A stretch of DNA of 64,000 nucleotides from Setoptus koraiensis (lineage: Eukaryota; Arthropoda): the NCBI GenBank assembly GCA_048013815.1, contig CM106585.1:9238001-9302000 (forward strand). The letters run 5' to 3'. This document shows, piece after piece, positions 36,660-48,312 of this stretch. The notes under the pieces were generated by a model. That model was not told the origin of the DNA, made no database searches, and saw only the letters and a program-made list of their open reading frames with translations. A program made the translations under genes and the position numbers. Each line of letters begins with the position of its first letter. Position 1 is the first letter of the stretch.

Positions 36660-37814
36660 CTGATTATTTTGCATTATTTTAACGGTCGTAAATATGAACA
36701 ATAACATTATTTTTGCTGAATAATTGCTGATTTGTTTGAGCCGGAAACAATCGATGAGCACTCAATCGTGCGACAGGGTCCCATCACTCTGCCGATGGCT
36801 AATTGATCGATCTGGAGATCGTATTTGAGAATGAAAGTGCAACTTGAGCGTCACTGATCACTTTTCACGGCTCGACGATGAGTAGTTTTTTTTCGCTGAG
36901 TTACAATTGTATCGTGTTGTGCTTTGTTGTCTGAAAATCAAACTGTGACCGATAATACAAGTGCTGCTCGTTGTATCGGTCGAGTCGTAGATTGTCGTAT
37001 GCCGAGTTCAGTTGAGTTTTGTCACACACCTACAACTTTCATAGCTCAGGTTGTTGTTTGTTGTGGTTGTTGCCAGTGTAAATTAAGTTGTTGTTGATGT
37101 CGTGACGGTCAAATCAATACTACTGTATGTGTGGACTGGAAAAAAGAAAAAGAAAAGTTCCTCTCTCTCTACTTATATGTATGTTATTTGTGAATAACAT
37201 ACACAAAAGAAAAGAACAACGGCACGCGTACCTCTCTCAAAGCAAATGTACAGTTTGTTTCCAGTTTATCAACGCATGCGCCTCATTCGGGCCCCATCAG
37301 AGCGCCATCTATGGTGTGGCCTTTGCGGAAAATAAAGCTTTTGTACGATCGAAACATCAAACCAAGTAAATATGCTGACCTGAAGATGACGAATATGCCA
37401 AAATCGGATATACATGTAATTTTATTTTAAATTGAATTTTACTCTATTGTCACGAGCTACATTCGCGCGATCTTCAGACGTTACGCTGTATCAGAAAATG
37501 ACTTCACTCCACTAGCATCGGCACACTACCTAGCGATCATGATTACATGATGATTCGGCACTTTCAAATGTTCATAATCATTAAATCATCAAACGCTAAT
37601 TACTATTTTTCAGCGGCTACCTTATTTTGTTACGAAAAATACAAGCAAGAATCACGAGAGGAGAGAGAATATGCGTTGATTTTTGAAACGAAAAAGATCC
37701 GCGAGGGTCATGAAGAAAATATTCAATAAGCTGGATATACAAAAAGAAATCACTCTATTTGTTGTGAAATAATAGTAAAATAATTGTTTTTTGTTTCGCT
37801 GGGTACGGTTCATT

Positions 37815-39833
37815 TCATCCTTTGAATTGTAAAGTAAGTAACACACCAGAGGCTATTGCTGCGACCATCTGGGGTGGAGATATCACGAGAAATTAGTGAG
37901 ATTAAAGGGATCATGACAGGAAAAATATTTCTATGAAATACGTACCTTTGGTATCGATTTGGGCCCTACCGAAGCTTCACCAAATGTAACGAAGGCACGC
38001 GATGATTCGTTAAGAAAGTCCTCACTTATCCGGCACAGTTTAATCATTTGCTTATGATCTATGTGATCATGCTTGTTGACCATTATCACCTGAACATCAT
38101 CACTCAGATCTTCGAACTTTCGAGTGGTTTAGAGTGATTTTATAATCAATGAGAGTGTGCTTTTCCGATACCATATAGGCAAATCGGTTAGAAATAAGAC
38201 TGAAATTTGGCATTCAACTTACAGATTTTTGCACAAAACCGGCGTGGACAGTTATTGGTAGTATGACCAAAGTTAGGATAGAGCCGATGTAAACAGTGTA
38301 TGCCATTTTTGCTGCAAAATCATGATTTTCGCTTGAATTTGAGAACACCAAGTTGCCAAAATACACTGTAGAACCTAGCACTTTCATCAGCATTTCAAAT
38401 GTTAACATTGGCTTAAAAAAAAGGCGTAAATCTTCAAGTTCGTCTCTAACTGCTCCTATACACCGGAAGTTTTCATCCAATGCGGCTGAAATAAGAGCTC
38501 GAAATTTACTTGTGAAAGATTCTTGTGACAGCAAGCGTGGTTCCTTGCTATTACATGTTCTGATTGGGGCATACAAAATAGTTCTATTTATTTTGGAACA
38601 TGATGAGTTTGTTAGGAACTGAGTTGGAATATAACATTTCTCTCTTGTAGAACTTCCACTGATACGAGGTTTGCTCATAGAATCGTCCTTTTCATTCTCT
38701 AGTCGCTTGATAATATATCTACTGTTAGCCAAACATTCAGATATTCTTTTACACTGCATTGAAGTCGTATAGATTCGCTCCCTGAGAATGATGCAGCATA
38801 TTATGTAATGTAATAAATTGACTAAGTAGATAAGGTCGTAGAATGTTATTAGCGCAAAACCGATGACCGTTAGAATTGACTTTATCGAGACGTATGGTCG
38901 AAAATCTTGTCTCAATTGTTCCTCCTCTGATGTTTCAGCTGTTGTATTAATTATTAAATAGAAGTTTAAGATAAGCACTAAATTAGCGATCCAACCTATA
39001 ATAGCAAAGGTAACTGAAAAAAAAGTCGTAAATCCAATTGATCGATCTATCAATCGAATAGTTTTGTCTCTATTTCTCCACCTTGTTTTTGCTGTACATA
39101 GTCGATTGAGTTGAAATTCAACGAAACTAAAATTCAGATCTCGTATACTTGGGCATTCTGATTTTTCGTAAAAATTCTGGTTGGCGTGCATGGTCTGAAA
39201 TGATTCGCAGTCTTTCAACTTATCAGCATTGTGACTTCTCAGTAGTTTCAGATATAAAACAGCAGCGTTGGAATATTGATCCTTGATGTCCCTAACAAAT
39301 GTCAAATAGAATGTTAGTGCACAAGCTGTTCCTTCCAGAAATATATGCAGAACATGTAAATCCGGCAATATTGGTGTTAGGGTCACTAAAAGATCATATT
39401 TTCTAAGCCAAAGCAACCGTTTCCGTTGAAATGGATTGCACACTTCGCCTCTTAGACACTCGTGGCTGATTGATCCATTTTTAATCAATGATATGATAAT
39501 TATAGATCTCACGACATCTAGCATTAAGTAGAGGCAAAAGAATAAGGATATCGTTTTCATGCGACATCTTTTTTTTACATTTCTGTGATAATAGATTAAT
39601 CTTGATGCTTGTTTGAATAACACGGAAAGTCCGTAGCTTTTCTTCCTGATATCACCAATTTTGAGAGGATTACTTAATTTTGTCGATGATTTGATTCCGA
39701 TAGATTCTATCGAAGGTTCGGCTTTATCGTGTGCGCGACTTTTATCCACAAAATCCAAATGAAGGTGGAATACATTATCGAGTAGATAAAGGATTGGCGT
39801 GAGCCAACTAAACAATTCAAAAACCTCCAACAT
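37815..39833 (-). CDS. Gustatory-receptor-type chemoreceptor, three exons
   Basis: A putative ligand-gated seven-transmembrane chemoreceptor of 611 residues. Exons are 38,223-39,833 (537 codons), 37,946-38,116 (57 codons) and 37,815-37,868 (17 codons plus stop), with GTAAGT and GTACGT donors and phase-0 introns. Two short phase-0 exons at the 3' end are the hallmark structure of the insect-type GR/OR superfamily. Hydrophobic segments lie near residues 92-117, 150-185, 270-297, 322-357 and 508-535. The last exon supplies SGVLLTLQF, a version of the TYhhhhhQF signature of TM7. A Ser/Lys-rich cytoplasmic loop of about 100 residues lies after CCIILRERIYTT. The first exon is unusually long. The start aligns with that of the divergent neighbour. 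TATAAAA on the minus strand at 39,883-39,889 may be its TATA box. Expression in sensory neurons is expected from the family, not shown here. Confidence 0.78.
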
Positions 39834-40684
39834 GAAAGGGATTCAGCTTGCAAAGTTAGTTGGAGGTCCAATCGAGATAGTGTTTTATAAAATAAATTTG
39901 ATCGATATTGAGCTTTTTCTAAATTTGGTTCGCAACCAAGTCTATTAAGAATTGGTCTTTTGTCCATCGAGATTCCCTAGAAAAGAATGTACGCAGCAAC
40001 TAGAAAATAGAATCCACGAGATACATCGAATGAATATTCATGTTCGCCCATGCAGGACTACCTAAAGGATTTTTAGTCGTTCAGAAATCGAGTCCTCCTC
40101 ACGATTTCTAAGTTGTAAACTGAAATTACTACGGAGACAAGTTCGAACAAGATACTTTATAAACTTGATTGGGTCGAATATTCAATATTGAATATAAGAT
40201 TGTGACCAAAGGCTTTTTAATAACGCACTTCTGTGTCAGCATACTGAAGAATAATTGATTCTCATACGAATTCGAGGATAGAATCACGCATCTCGCTTAT
40301 TTACTCTTGGAAGTAGTTTTACGGCCGAAATACATTCTGGACAAAAGTTCTTTGTAATGTCCAACATGTAACAAGATATCCAGACATCCATTGCATCTTT
40401 ACAACATACCTAGGTGAGTAATGGTAGAATAACATGCTAGAAAGTAAAAAGACTGATACTGTTACCAACATACCCACAAAAACGTTCGAAGATATCGGAG
40501 TCAGACAATCAGTGGTCGGTTCAATTTCATTTATTGAAATGGTTTCTGCTTGAATGTTTACAAAACTTGCAATTCAGACGATATATGTTATGAATAATCG
40601 ATTGTACGTTTCCGTGTGCGTGCGCCGAGTGGATTTGCATTTTCATATTTGTATGTATCAAACATGCGATGAGGATGTGAGGAC

Positions 40685-40693
40685 TATATAAAG
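40685..40693 (+). promoter_or_regulatory. TATA box of the plus-strand chemoreceptor gene
   Basis: TATATAAAG lies 155 bp upstream of the ATG, giving an expected transcription start near 40,715 and a 5' UTR of about 130 bases. The 1,014 bp between the two start codons must hold both promoters of the divergent pair. Confidence 0.5.
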
Positions 40694-40847
40694 AGGAAAT
40701 GAGGTTCAAATTAGTACAATGAATGAAAGACACCACAAGAGACAATTGGTAGTATCAAAACAAATTATCTACAGTCTTCTTCAACCGGCCCACGAATATC
40801 TAGGCTTTCGATCAATATAGCTGATTGAGAATTAACTGGGAATCATC

Positions 40848-42893
40848 ATGCACGTCTCCATATTTAATGATAGGATAGAAACATTCTACTATATCCTTGA
40901 TCGGATACTTCATTTCCATACGGAGATCGAATTCGATAGAGACTATAGCGATGATGAGATCTCATCGATTGAATCAGTTCCTCAGCTCAAGGCAGAAGAT
41001 TTCTCGCCTTTAACTGCATCGAGTAATGTTTGCAGTAATAATCATAATTTCATCAAGAGCGAGAATAACATATTTTCTTCGATAGTGCAACGAAGCTCAA
41101 AATTATTCAATTACCATCGCAATATGAAAACTAGTTGTTCTTTTAAGTTAGCTTCCGCATTTGTTTTCATTTACATGTTGCAGGATGTCATTAGTTCGGC
41201 GTTCTTAATTGCTTGGCTAAAAGACGGAAATATTGGTCCAGAGTGCTTCAAAGGTGAAAAGTGTAGCCAATCTCAACGAAAAAAATTACTTTGGTATAGA
41301 AAGTTTGATTTATTGTGGTCAATAACATATATAATGCCGGAAGTACATCCTCTGAGTTTACTAGTTTCTCTAGGAGTGACTATCATGACCATTTATCACG
41401 GATTCATTAGAGATGTCGCAAGTGAATCAAGAAACACAGCAATCTTATATATAAAATTATTAAAATGTTACAAGATCAATAATCGTGAACGTCCAGGTGA
41501 TCAAGCCCATAACTATGAAGATAAACAACATTTTGATAAGCAAGAAGTATCGGATCTGAATTTTAATTACGATGACTTCCATATCGATAGACGGTGTGTT
41601 GTAAAAACTAGGTGGAGGATTGGCGAGGGAGCTCTCTCAAATTTAGAAAAGGTGTTGAAATATCATTTTATAGTTTTCGTTCCGAGCTTTGTTGCAATTT
41701 GGTGTGGTTACGTGGTGATAAATTGTTTTCATCACCTGAAAATCATGTCACCAGCCACTACACTTGAGGAAGAACAACTGAGAGAAGATTTTCGTCCATT
41801 CGTCGGCATGAGATCAATCACTTCACTCATTGCGATTGGTTTTAAGGTATTTTACGAATTTCTCTATGTTACCCAATTCGTTCATCATGTGGTATGTTGC
41901 ATCATTCTTATGGAAAGACTCTATACGATAGAAAGACAAAGCAAACAAATTTCCGACTATCTAATCAACAACAAAAATCTCATGAAACGATCAGCCAATG
42001 AGAAAGAAAACTCTTTAAACGAACCCTGGTCCGATGAAGGCTGTTCTGGAGGAACAATGCGACTCCGATATCGATCCAGGACAGCTTCGCCATATTTTCG
42101 GTCGCACGAAAGTTATTTAAAATGCTTCGACGAGTTCAATCGGAAGAACTGCCAGCTGCCATCAATGCAACAACAAGAGTTGCGACGGAAAAGACTGCAA
42201 ACTGTCATTTCGAAAGCATTAGATGAAAACTTCCGTTGCCTAGGGGCCGTTAGAACAGAAATCGAAGATCTGCGCAATTTTTTCAGACCATTCTTTTCAG
42301 TGGAATTGTTATCGAAATTACCAATATCTGTAGTCTATATTGGCAGAATTATAGTTTCAAATTCAAATACTAATGAAGATATTTTCACAAAAATTCAAAC
42401 TCTTTTCATTGGTCTCATTTTGCTATTGAACCTCTTACCACCGATTTACCTGACCGGTTTATTACAAAAATCCGTAAGTTCAATACCGAGACGCCTTATT
42501 CACCGAATCGGCCATTAAGTGCTAGAGAATATTTATTAATTAACAAAAATCAATCATTGTCATTTCAGATGAAAAAACTTTGTGATTCACTGGAGGAGAT
42601 AATGCTCAATCATGATAATTTTATAGATTTCTTTCGCATGAATAGATTGATCAGAGTTAGCCAAGATCTCGCACAAGAAACGCCCCTTGTGTTCGACACC
42701 TATAATGGAATTGGCACAGGACCCAAGGCCATGCCGACAGTACGTATCATCCGCATACATATTATGCGTCTACATTTCCGTAATTTTGTTAATCATCTTT
42801 TACTAATCTATTCTCTAATTTTTCCACCATCAGTTCCTTGGAACCATTGCCTCAGGAGTGTTATTGACTTCACAAATACAGATTCGAACGTAA
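40848..42893 (+). CDS. Gustatory-receptor-type chemoreceptor, paralogue
   Basis: A 618-residue paralogue of the divergent neighbour. Exons are 40,848-42,473, 42,569-42,739 and 42,834-42,893, with donors GTAAGT and GTACGT, acceptors TTTCAG and CATCAG, and all introns phase 0. Exon 2 has exactly 57 codons in both genes. The proteins align from the first residues through shared blocks such as EEEQLREDFRPFVGMRSI, CCIILMERLYT, ALDENFRCLGAVRTE and the exon-1 end LLQKS. The final exon encodes IASGVLLTSQIQ in place of the TM7 signature, so the terminal QF of the neighbour is replaced. Hydrophobic segments match those of the neighbour. Both copies look intact. Members of this family act as ligand-gated cation channels at sensory membranes; the ligand cannot be read from sequence. 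Confidence 0.78.
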
Positions 42894-44720
42894 TGACAGA
42901 AATCACGAAAAAATCTAGCTAGCCAGCTTAATTGATAGCAGAGCCATACTTACTCGGATGTTTACGAAATATGGCTGTCTTGGATCTAGAGGCAATGTAG
43001 GTGGGCGAAAACAGAACCCGCAAGCCCACATTATGGTAACATGTTGCCAGACCGATAGCTGCAGTCAGGGAACCTCATGTGACTATAATAGAACGCAAGA
43101 GTTGGTGAGGCCCAGTGATCATTCGGAGGGAAATCCGCCCCGTATCTTTTTTGGTCTAATCATGACCACAAGGTTTATCCTCGTCGATCATACATGTACG
43201 CAACAAAAGGAGAGAAGGGGATCGAAATGTGAACCTTTTCTCGAGTAGCGACATCAGATCGCTCTATCATTTCACGATCGAAAAACGAATAATTTTAGAT
43301 TGAAAGAAAAATTTTAGCAAAAAAAGATTAGCCGTTTTGGCAGAGATTTGAAAGGTGCCATGCGAGGCACACTTGTAGCTGTACAAGTACGTCGATGAAA
43401 CATTTTCACATTTGCTACAGGTGCGCCAAGAGTAATAAGATACCATGTGGAATATCGCTGACACCCCTGGCTGTATACCGATAAAAAGGTGAGAGGGGCG
43501 CTCGCATGAGCCCATAAATGCATTAAAAAGCTCGAGAGGGAAACAACGTTATCGACGAGTATCACCCTTTATCTTCTTTTTTTTTTCTTGTTGATTTGTT
43601 TTTCGACCTCACTCACACAACACAAGAAGTGACATGAAACGGTTTCTTGTTGAAGTGCGGCCAAAGGTATCAGCAAAACTCAACACGGTATATGCAAAAT
43701 CGCCCACTTGATGAGAACATTCTTGCATTTAATATCGCGATATAGATGGCATCCAGGGCTGCCGAAAAATTTTGCCCGCAACTTGGGATTATGTGACTGA
43801 ATTGAAGTGTGTCAGATACTGATGATATGATATGTCGTCTCCAATATTTGACGATGCTGCAGTCATGATACTATTTTAGCTCGCTGGGATAAAATTTTAT
43901 GGTTAGCGAATCGCAAGCCATACTGTGCTGGCCAGCACAAGTTTGCAAATTGTAATAATTATAAGTTAATACAGTATAATAAGTTGTGAATTATCATTAT
44001 TAGAAATTGAAATTGAAATCGCAACAATGACATGCTGCTACCTCGTTACCTGTCGTTTGCGTCCACTGCCTTCGACAATGCATTCCGACCGATGCACACC
44101 GATGAGGCCTATGCAAGCACAGTTCGTTGCAATGCACATGCCGTCGGATTGGCAGCGCCGAATGTGTTGCTCTACATCATGCGGTTTATAATTCGTTGCT
44201 TTCACTGCACAAACCATCATGTAGTGGGGTGGCTTGCATCAATTTCTAGAATGCCAGTCTTGTAGTTGCCGGTAATGTCGTCTGAGGGCGCTCTAGCTTT
44301 CACCTGCGCGAACATATCAACGTGAACAGAGTGGGCACTGAATATGTGTGCCACAGTTGATTCTCGGCAGCGCGCCAAAAGAGAATAGTTTCTACTTGTC
44401 ATGCCAGTCCAGTGCTGCACCCAAAGCTCCGTGAGCGCCTCAAGCATGAGTGCGCTGAACTAAAAGATTGGCGTTTGGCGAACTGACACACAGCGATAGT
44501 GAACACGCAGCGAATCATGAGTGGCAGATCACTGTGGCATCAATTCCACATTAGTGTGCACATAATTTAATAATACAAATCTAACTATACATCGCTCCCC
44601 TTCCTTATCCAAATCGACATTCAATAGCATCATAATACTTGATATCTTTATTTAACACAAGCATAATTATCCCAATAATAATATAAAATATCTAAATTAG
44701 TGAGTGGGCTGGCTGGCATC
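42894..44720. other. Intergenic region before importin-5
   Basis: Short frames on both strands (for example 42,958-43,248 and 44,032-44,265) show no domain, splice context or signal peptide. The AT-rich 150 bases before the importin-5 ATG probably contain its 5' UTR. No TATA box is evident. Confidence 0.5.
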
Positions 44721-47700
44721 ATGGCGCAACAACAGCAAACACAAGCGATAGATTATCCCACCCTCATGAGGGCCCTCATAGAGAGTGTTGGCGACCAAAG
44801 AAAACAAGCAGAGGACATCTATGCGACCATTCCACCAGTTGAAAAACTCAATTTGCTCACTATGTTTATTTGTCAACAGAATGGTATTGCAAACATTAGA
44901 GAATTTGCAGCCATTCTACTGAGACGTCTGTTGAGTACATCATGGGAGGATATTAAAACAAACGCCACTCAGGCCCAATTGGATAAGGTCAAGCACGACC
45001 TATTGCAAAACATACAAGTCCAGGGCCAGCATCAGGGTGTTCGCGAAAAAACATGCCAGGCTATAGCCGAGCTAGCGTACAGGCACATTGATGCCAAGAC
45101 ATTACAAAATCATTGGCCGGAATTTTTAACTTTCTTATTTGAATGCATCAGTAGCCAAAATCTCGACCTAAAAGAGTCTGCACTAACAATGTTCTCATCT
45201 GTGCCAACTATATTCGCCAATCAGCAAGAACATTATCTAAATGTCATTCATCAAATGTTATTTAGTTCACTGACAGCCACCAATTCCACTGACGCTATCA
45301 AAGTTGCCGCGGTCAACGCCACTGTTAATTTTATCATTGAGAATAGCTCCAAAAAAGCACTTGTAAAAACGTTCTCTAATTGCTCCATTCCCATGGTGGA
45401 GATCTTCGCAAAACTTGAAGATGAAATGTCCAAAGAGGACGTTGGTCAAAAACTCATCGAGTTAGCCGAAGAGACACCTACTGTGCTAAGGCCCGCCCTA
45501 GAGAATGTCATGCAAACGTGCTTACCAGTGCTCACTTCAGGATCAGAAATAGCCAATACGGCTTTAGAATTGATTGTCTCTTTGGCAGAAGCAGCGCCTG
45601 GCATGATCAAGAAAAGAGCCTCAAACTATATCAGACCCATTGTCAAGGCTATACTCAGCATGATGAGTGAGATCATAGACGACGACGAATGGGAAAACTC
45701 AGATTCTAGTGATGAAGATGAAGAAGATATTCATTCGCTTGGTGAGGTAGCCATGGATAGGATTGCGTTGTCTTTGGGAGGTAAAGCCATATTGCCTATA
45801 CTTATGGAGGAATTGCCACCCATGCTCAGAGATGCGGATTGGAAAAAGAGGCACGCTGCCTTGATGGCATTTTCTAGTTCTGGAGAGGGATGTCGCGCTC
45901 AATTATTGCCAATGCTAGAACAAGTGGTTACTGGTATCACACCATATTTAGGTGACCCGCACCCAAGAGTTAGATATGCCGCCTGTAATACCATAGGTCA
46001 AATGGCCACTGATTTTAGTCCTGATTTTGAAGAACAATTCCACGATAAAATTTTGCCCGCTTTACTTGCTATTTTGAATGACTTCAGTAGCCTGAAAGTT
46101 CAGGCGCATGCAGGAGCAGCCCTAGTTAATGTATTCGAAGAATGCCCCCAAGAAATTTTGGTAAATTATATGGACTCTATAACACAAACAATCGAAACTG
46201 TTCTGAAAACAAGAATGAGCGATGGAATACCCAAAGAGGAAAGCCGAAGACAAGTAGTAGAGCAGCTGATTACAACTTTATCTGGGTTCGCTGATGCTGC
46301 TCAGGAGCATTTCCAAAAATATTATGACAAGTTTATGCCCTGCCTTAAATTTATAATTATTCGTGCCGAGAATAACAAAGAAGCACTCGTGTTGCGCGGT
46401 AAAGCAATCGAATGCTTCAGTCTGATAGGAATGGTTGTTGGCAAAGAGAAGTTCAGTGAGGATGCCAACGATCTAATGAAGCTGTTGATGCCAACATTAA
46501 CCGGACAAGCACAATTGGCTGACGATGATCCACAGTTGTCTTATATGATCACCGCATGGGCTAGGATATGCAGCATATTAGGATCTGATTTTGAGCGTTA
46601 TTTACCTTATGTCATGGGACCGGTACTGAAGGCAGCGTCAATCAAGGTCGAAATTGCGCTTTTCGACGAAGAGGATAGGAAGAATGTTGGAGAACGCGAT
46701 GATTGGGCGTGGAACAAATGGGATGATCAACAGTCACTCGGAATTAGGACGGCTGGACTAGAAGAAAAAGCGACTGCTTGTTCAATGCTTGTCTGCTACG
46801 CCAGGGTCTTGAAACAAGGTTTCGTCAATTATGTCGAAGAAACAGCCAAGGTTCTCGTACCTCTTCTCAAATTTCCATTTCATGACGACGTTAGACTTGC
46901 AGCATCAGAATGTATGCCTTATTTGCTGGAAAGTGCTAAAGCTAGAGGAGATGAATTTGTCCTTCAGTTGTGGGAATTTATCTGCTCAGATTTGTTTGAT
47001 GCGATTACGGTAGAATCAGACTACAAAGTATTGAATGAAATGTTGGAATGTCTAGGCGGATGTATGGAAAAGGTGGGCCCGAAATGTCTCAATGAAGCTA
47101 GAATAGATGTACTCGCCAAATTTCTAGATGAAAAATTCAAAGAACACTTTGATTCCCTGATCAAAGATTTAGAGAACCGTAAGGATGAGGATTACGATAA
47201 TGATAATGAGGATGATGATGATGATTCAGAGGAAGAAGATAATTGTTTGAGGGGTCTGGCGGAAGTCATTCACGCTCTGTTCTGCACATATAAAGAAGGC
47301 TACTTACCATTTTTTGAATTGTTATTACCCCACGTGCTAAAACTAGCGAACGACCAGACAATTCCATGGGTCAATCGGCAAATAGCTATTTGTATATTCG
47401 ATGATTTAATTGAATATTCAGGTGGAGCCAGCATAAAATATCAAGAAGTTTACCTACCCGTTCTGATGAGCGGTATAACAGATAAACGTAAAGAGATAAG
47501 ACAAGCCTCTCTTTACGGTATTGGTCAATTAGCGCAACAGTTGGGTGCAACGTTTGCGCTCTTTTTCCAAACAACGCTACCATCCATTGTACAACTAGTT
47601 AATGATCCACAATCTAGGTCTAGTGAGAATATACTTGCTACGGAAAATGCCATTGCCGCTGTCACACGTATCCTCAAATACTGTCCCAGTATTCCTAATC

Positions 47701-48023
47701 ACGCCGAGCTTATGCAATGCTGGTTACAGTGGTTACCTATATGGGACGATGAAACTGAAGTGCCTGGAGTCTTAGAATACTTTATCACATTAATCGAACA
47801 GAATAACCCTATTATCATGGGACAAAACTCTAGCAATCTCACACGATTGGTATATGTTATCGCGGAAGTATTCGCTCGTACTTTGATTGAGCACAAAAGT
47901 GAATTAGGGCAGCGATTGGTCAATTTCTTGAGACTAGTTCAAGCTGATCCAGCTGCATCAGCGTGTTTTTCTCAGCTATCGACACCACATCAAGAGGCTG
48001 TGAAACAAGTCTTGACATCTTGA
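44721..48023 (+). CDS. IPO5: Importin-5 (karyopherin beta-3)
   Basis: A nuclear import receptor that binds ribosomal proteins and other cargo and releases them with RanGTP. The single exon encodes 1,100 residues, close to the roughly 1,097 of the human protein. I place the start at the ATG at 44,721 (MAQQQQTQAIDYPTLMRALI), because the frame upstream adds only seven codons without an ATG. HEAT repeats run through the whole protein. Family landmarks include the acidic insert DDDEWENSDSSDEDEED near residue 330, the block DPHPRVRYAACNTIGQMATD, the LLRGK-type VLRGKAIECFSLIGMVVGKE block, TAGLEEKATACSMLVCYAR, and a second acidic loop near residue 835 (NEDDDDDSEEEDN). The C-terminal QLSTPHQEAVKQVLTS matches the family end. 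It is intronless, unlike most animal orthologues, which suggests an intron-poor genome or an old retrocopied locus. Two AATAAA signals follow. Confidence 0.97.
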   Translation: MAQQQQTQAIDYPTLMRALIESVGDQRKQAEDIYATIPPVEKLNLLTMFICQQNGIANIREFAAILLRRLLSTSWEDIKTNATQAQLDKVKHDLLQNIQVQGQHQGVREKTCQAIAELAYRHIDAKTLQNHWPEFLTFLFECISSQNLDLKESALTMFSSVPTIFANQQEHYLNVIHQMLFSSLTATNSTDAIKVAAVNATVNFIIENSSKKALVKTFSNCSIPMVEIFAKLEDEMSKEDVGQKLIELAEETPTVLRPALENVMQTCLPVLTSGSEIANTALELIVSLAEAAPGMIKKRASNYIRPIVKAILSMMSEIIDDDEWENSDSSDEDEEDIHSLGEVAMDRIALSLGGKAILPILMEELPPMLRDADWKKRHAALMAFSSSGEGCRAQLLPMLEQVVTGITPYLGDPHPRVRYAACNTIGQMATDFSPDFEEQFHDKILPALLAILNDFSSLKVQAHAGAALVNVFEECPQEILVNYMDSITQTIETVLKTRMSDGIPKEESRRQVVEQLITTLSGFADAAQEHFQKYYDKFMPCLKFIIIRAENNKEALVLRGKAIECFSLIGMVVGKEKFSEDANDLMKLLMPTLTGQAQLADDDPQLSYMITAWARICSILGSDFERYLPYVMGPVLKAASIKVEIALFDEEDRKNVGERDDWAWNKWDDQQSLGIRTAGLEEKATACSMLVCYARVLKQGFVNYVEETAKVLVPLLKFPFHDDVRLAASECMPYLLESAKARGDEFVLQLWEFICSDLFDAITVESDYKVLNEMLECLGGCMEKVGPKCLNEARIDVLAKFLDEKFKEHFDSLIKDLENRKDEDYDNDNEDDDDDSEEEDNCLRGLAEVIHALFCTYKEGYLPFFELLLPHVLKLANDQTIPWVNRQIAICIFDDLIEYSGGASIKYQEVYLPVLMSGITDKRKEIRQASLYGIGQLAQQLGATFALFFQTTLPSIVQLVNDPQSRSSENILATENAIAAVTRILKYCPSIPNHAELMQCWLQWLPIWDDETEVPGVLEYFITLIEQNNPIIMGQNSSNLTRLVYVIAEVFARTLIEHKSELGQRLVNFLRLVQADPAASACFSQLSTPHQEAVKQVLTS

Positions 48024-48083
48024 GCTGAAAATGTTTGGTTCGTACTATGACTGTTCATTAAGAATTCAAGTGATATTAGTTAT

Positions 48084-48089
48084 AATAAA
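48084..48089 (+). terminator. Poly(A) signal of importin-5
   Basis: AATAAA lies 60 bases after the stop; a second lies at 48,110. Confidence 0.65.
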
Positions 48090-48312
48090 AATATATTAGG
48101 AAAGGATTAAATAAATCAAAGCCGATGCTAATGCTCGATTATATAACTATAATAAACACTAGAAATCTGTTTGACGCGTGAACTCATCTAGGTATTTATT
48201 TGAGTTCTATTAAACTTTGGTAATAATCAAATGTTTGAAAGATCGTGAAAATCATAAATTGTTATAGTGAGGCAGATACGGGTACAACAGCAAAAAAAAA
48301 CTTTGCACTGAT

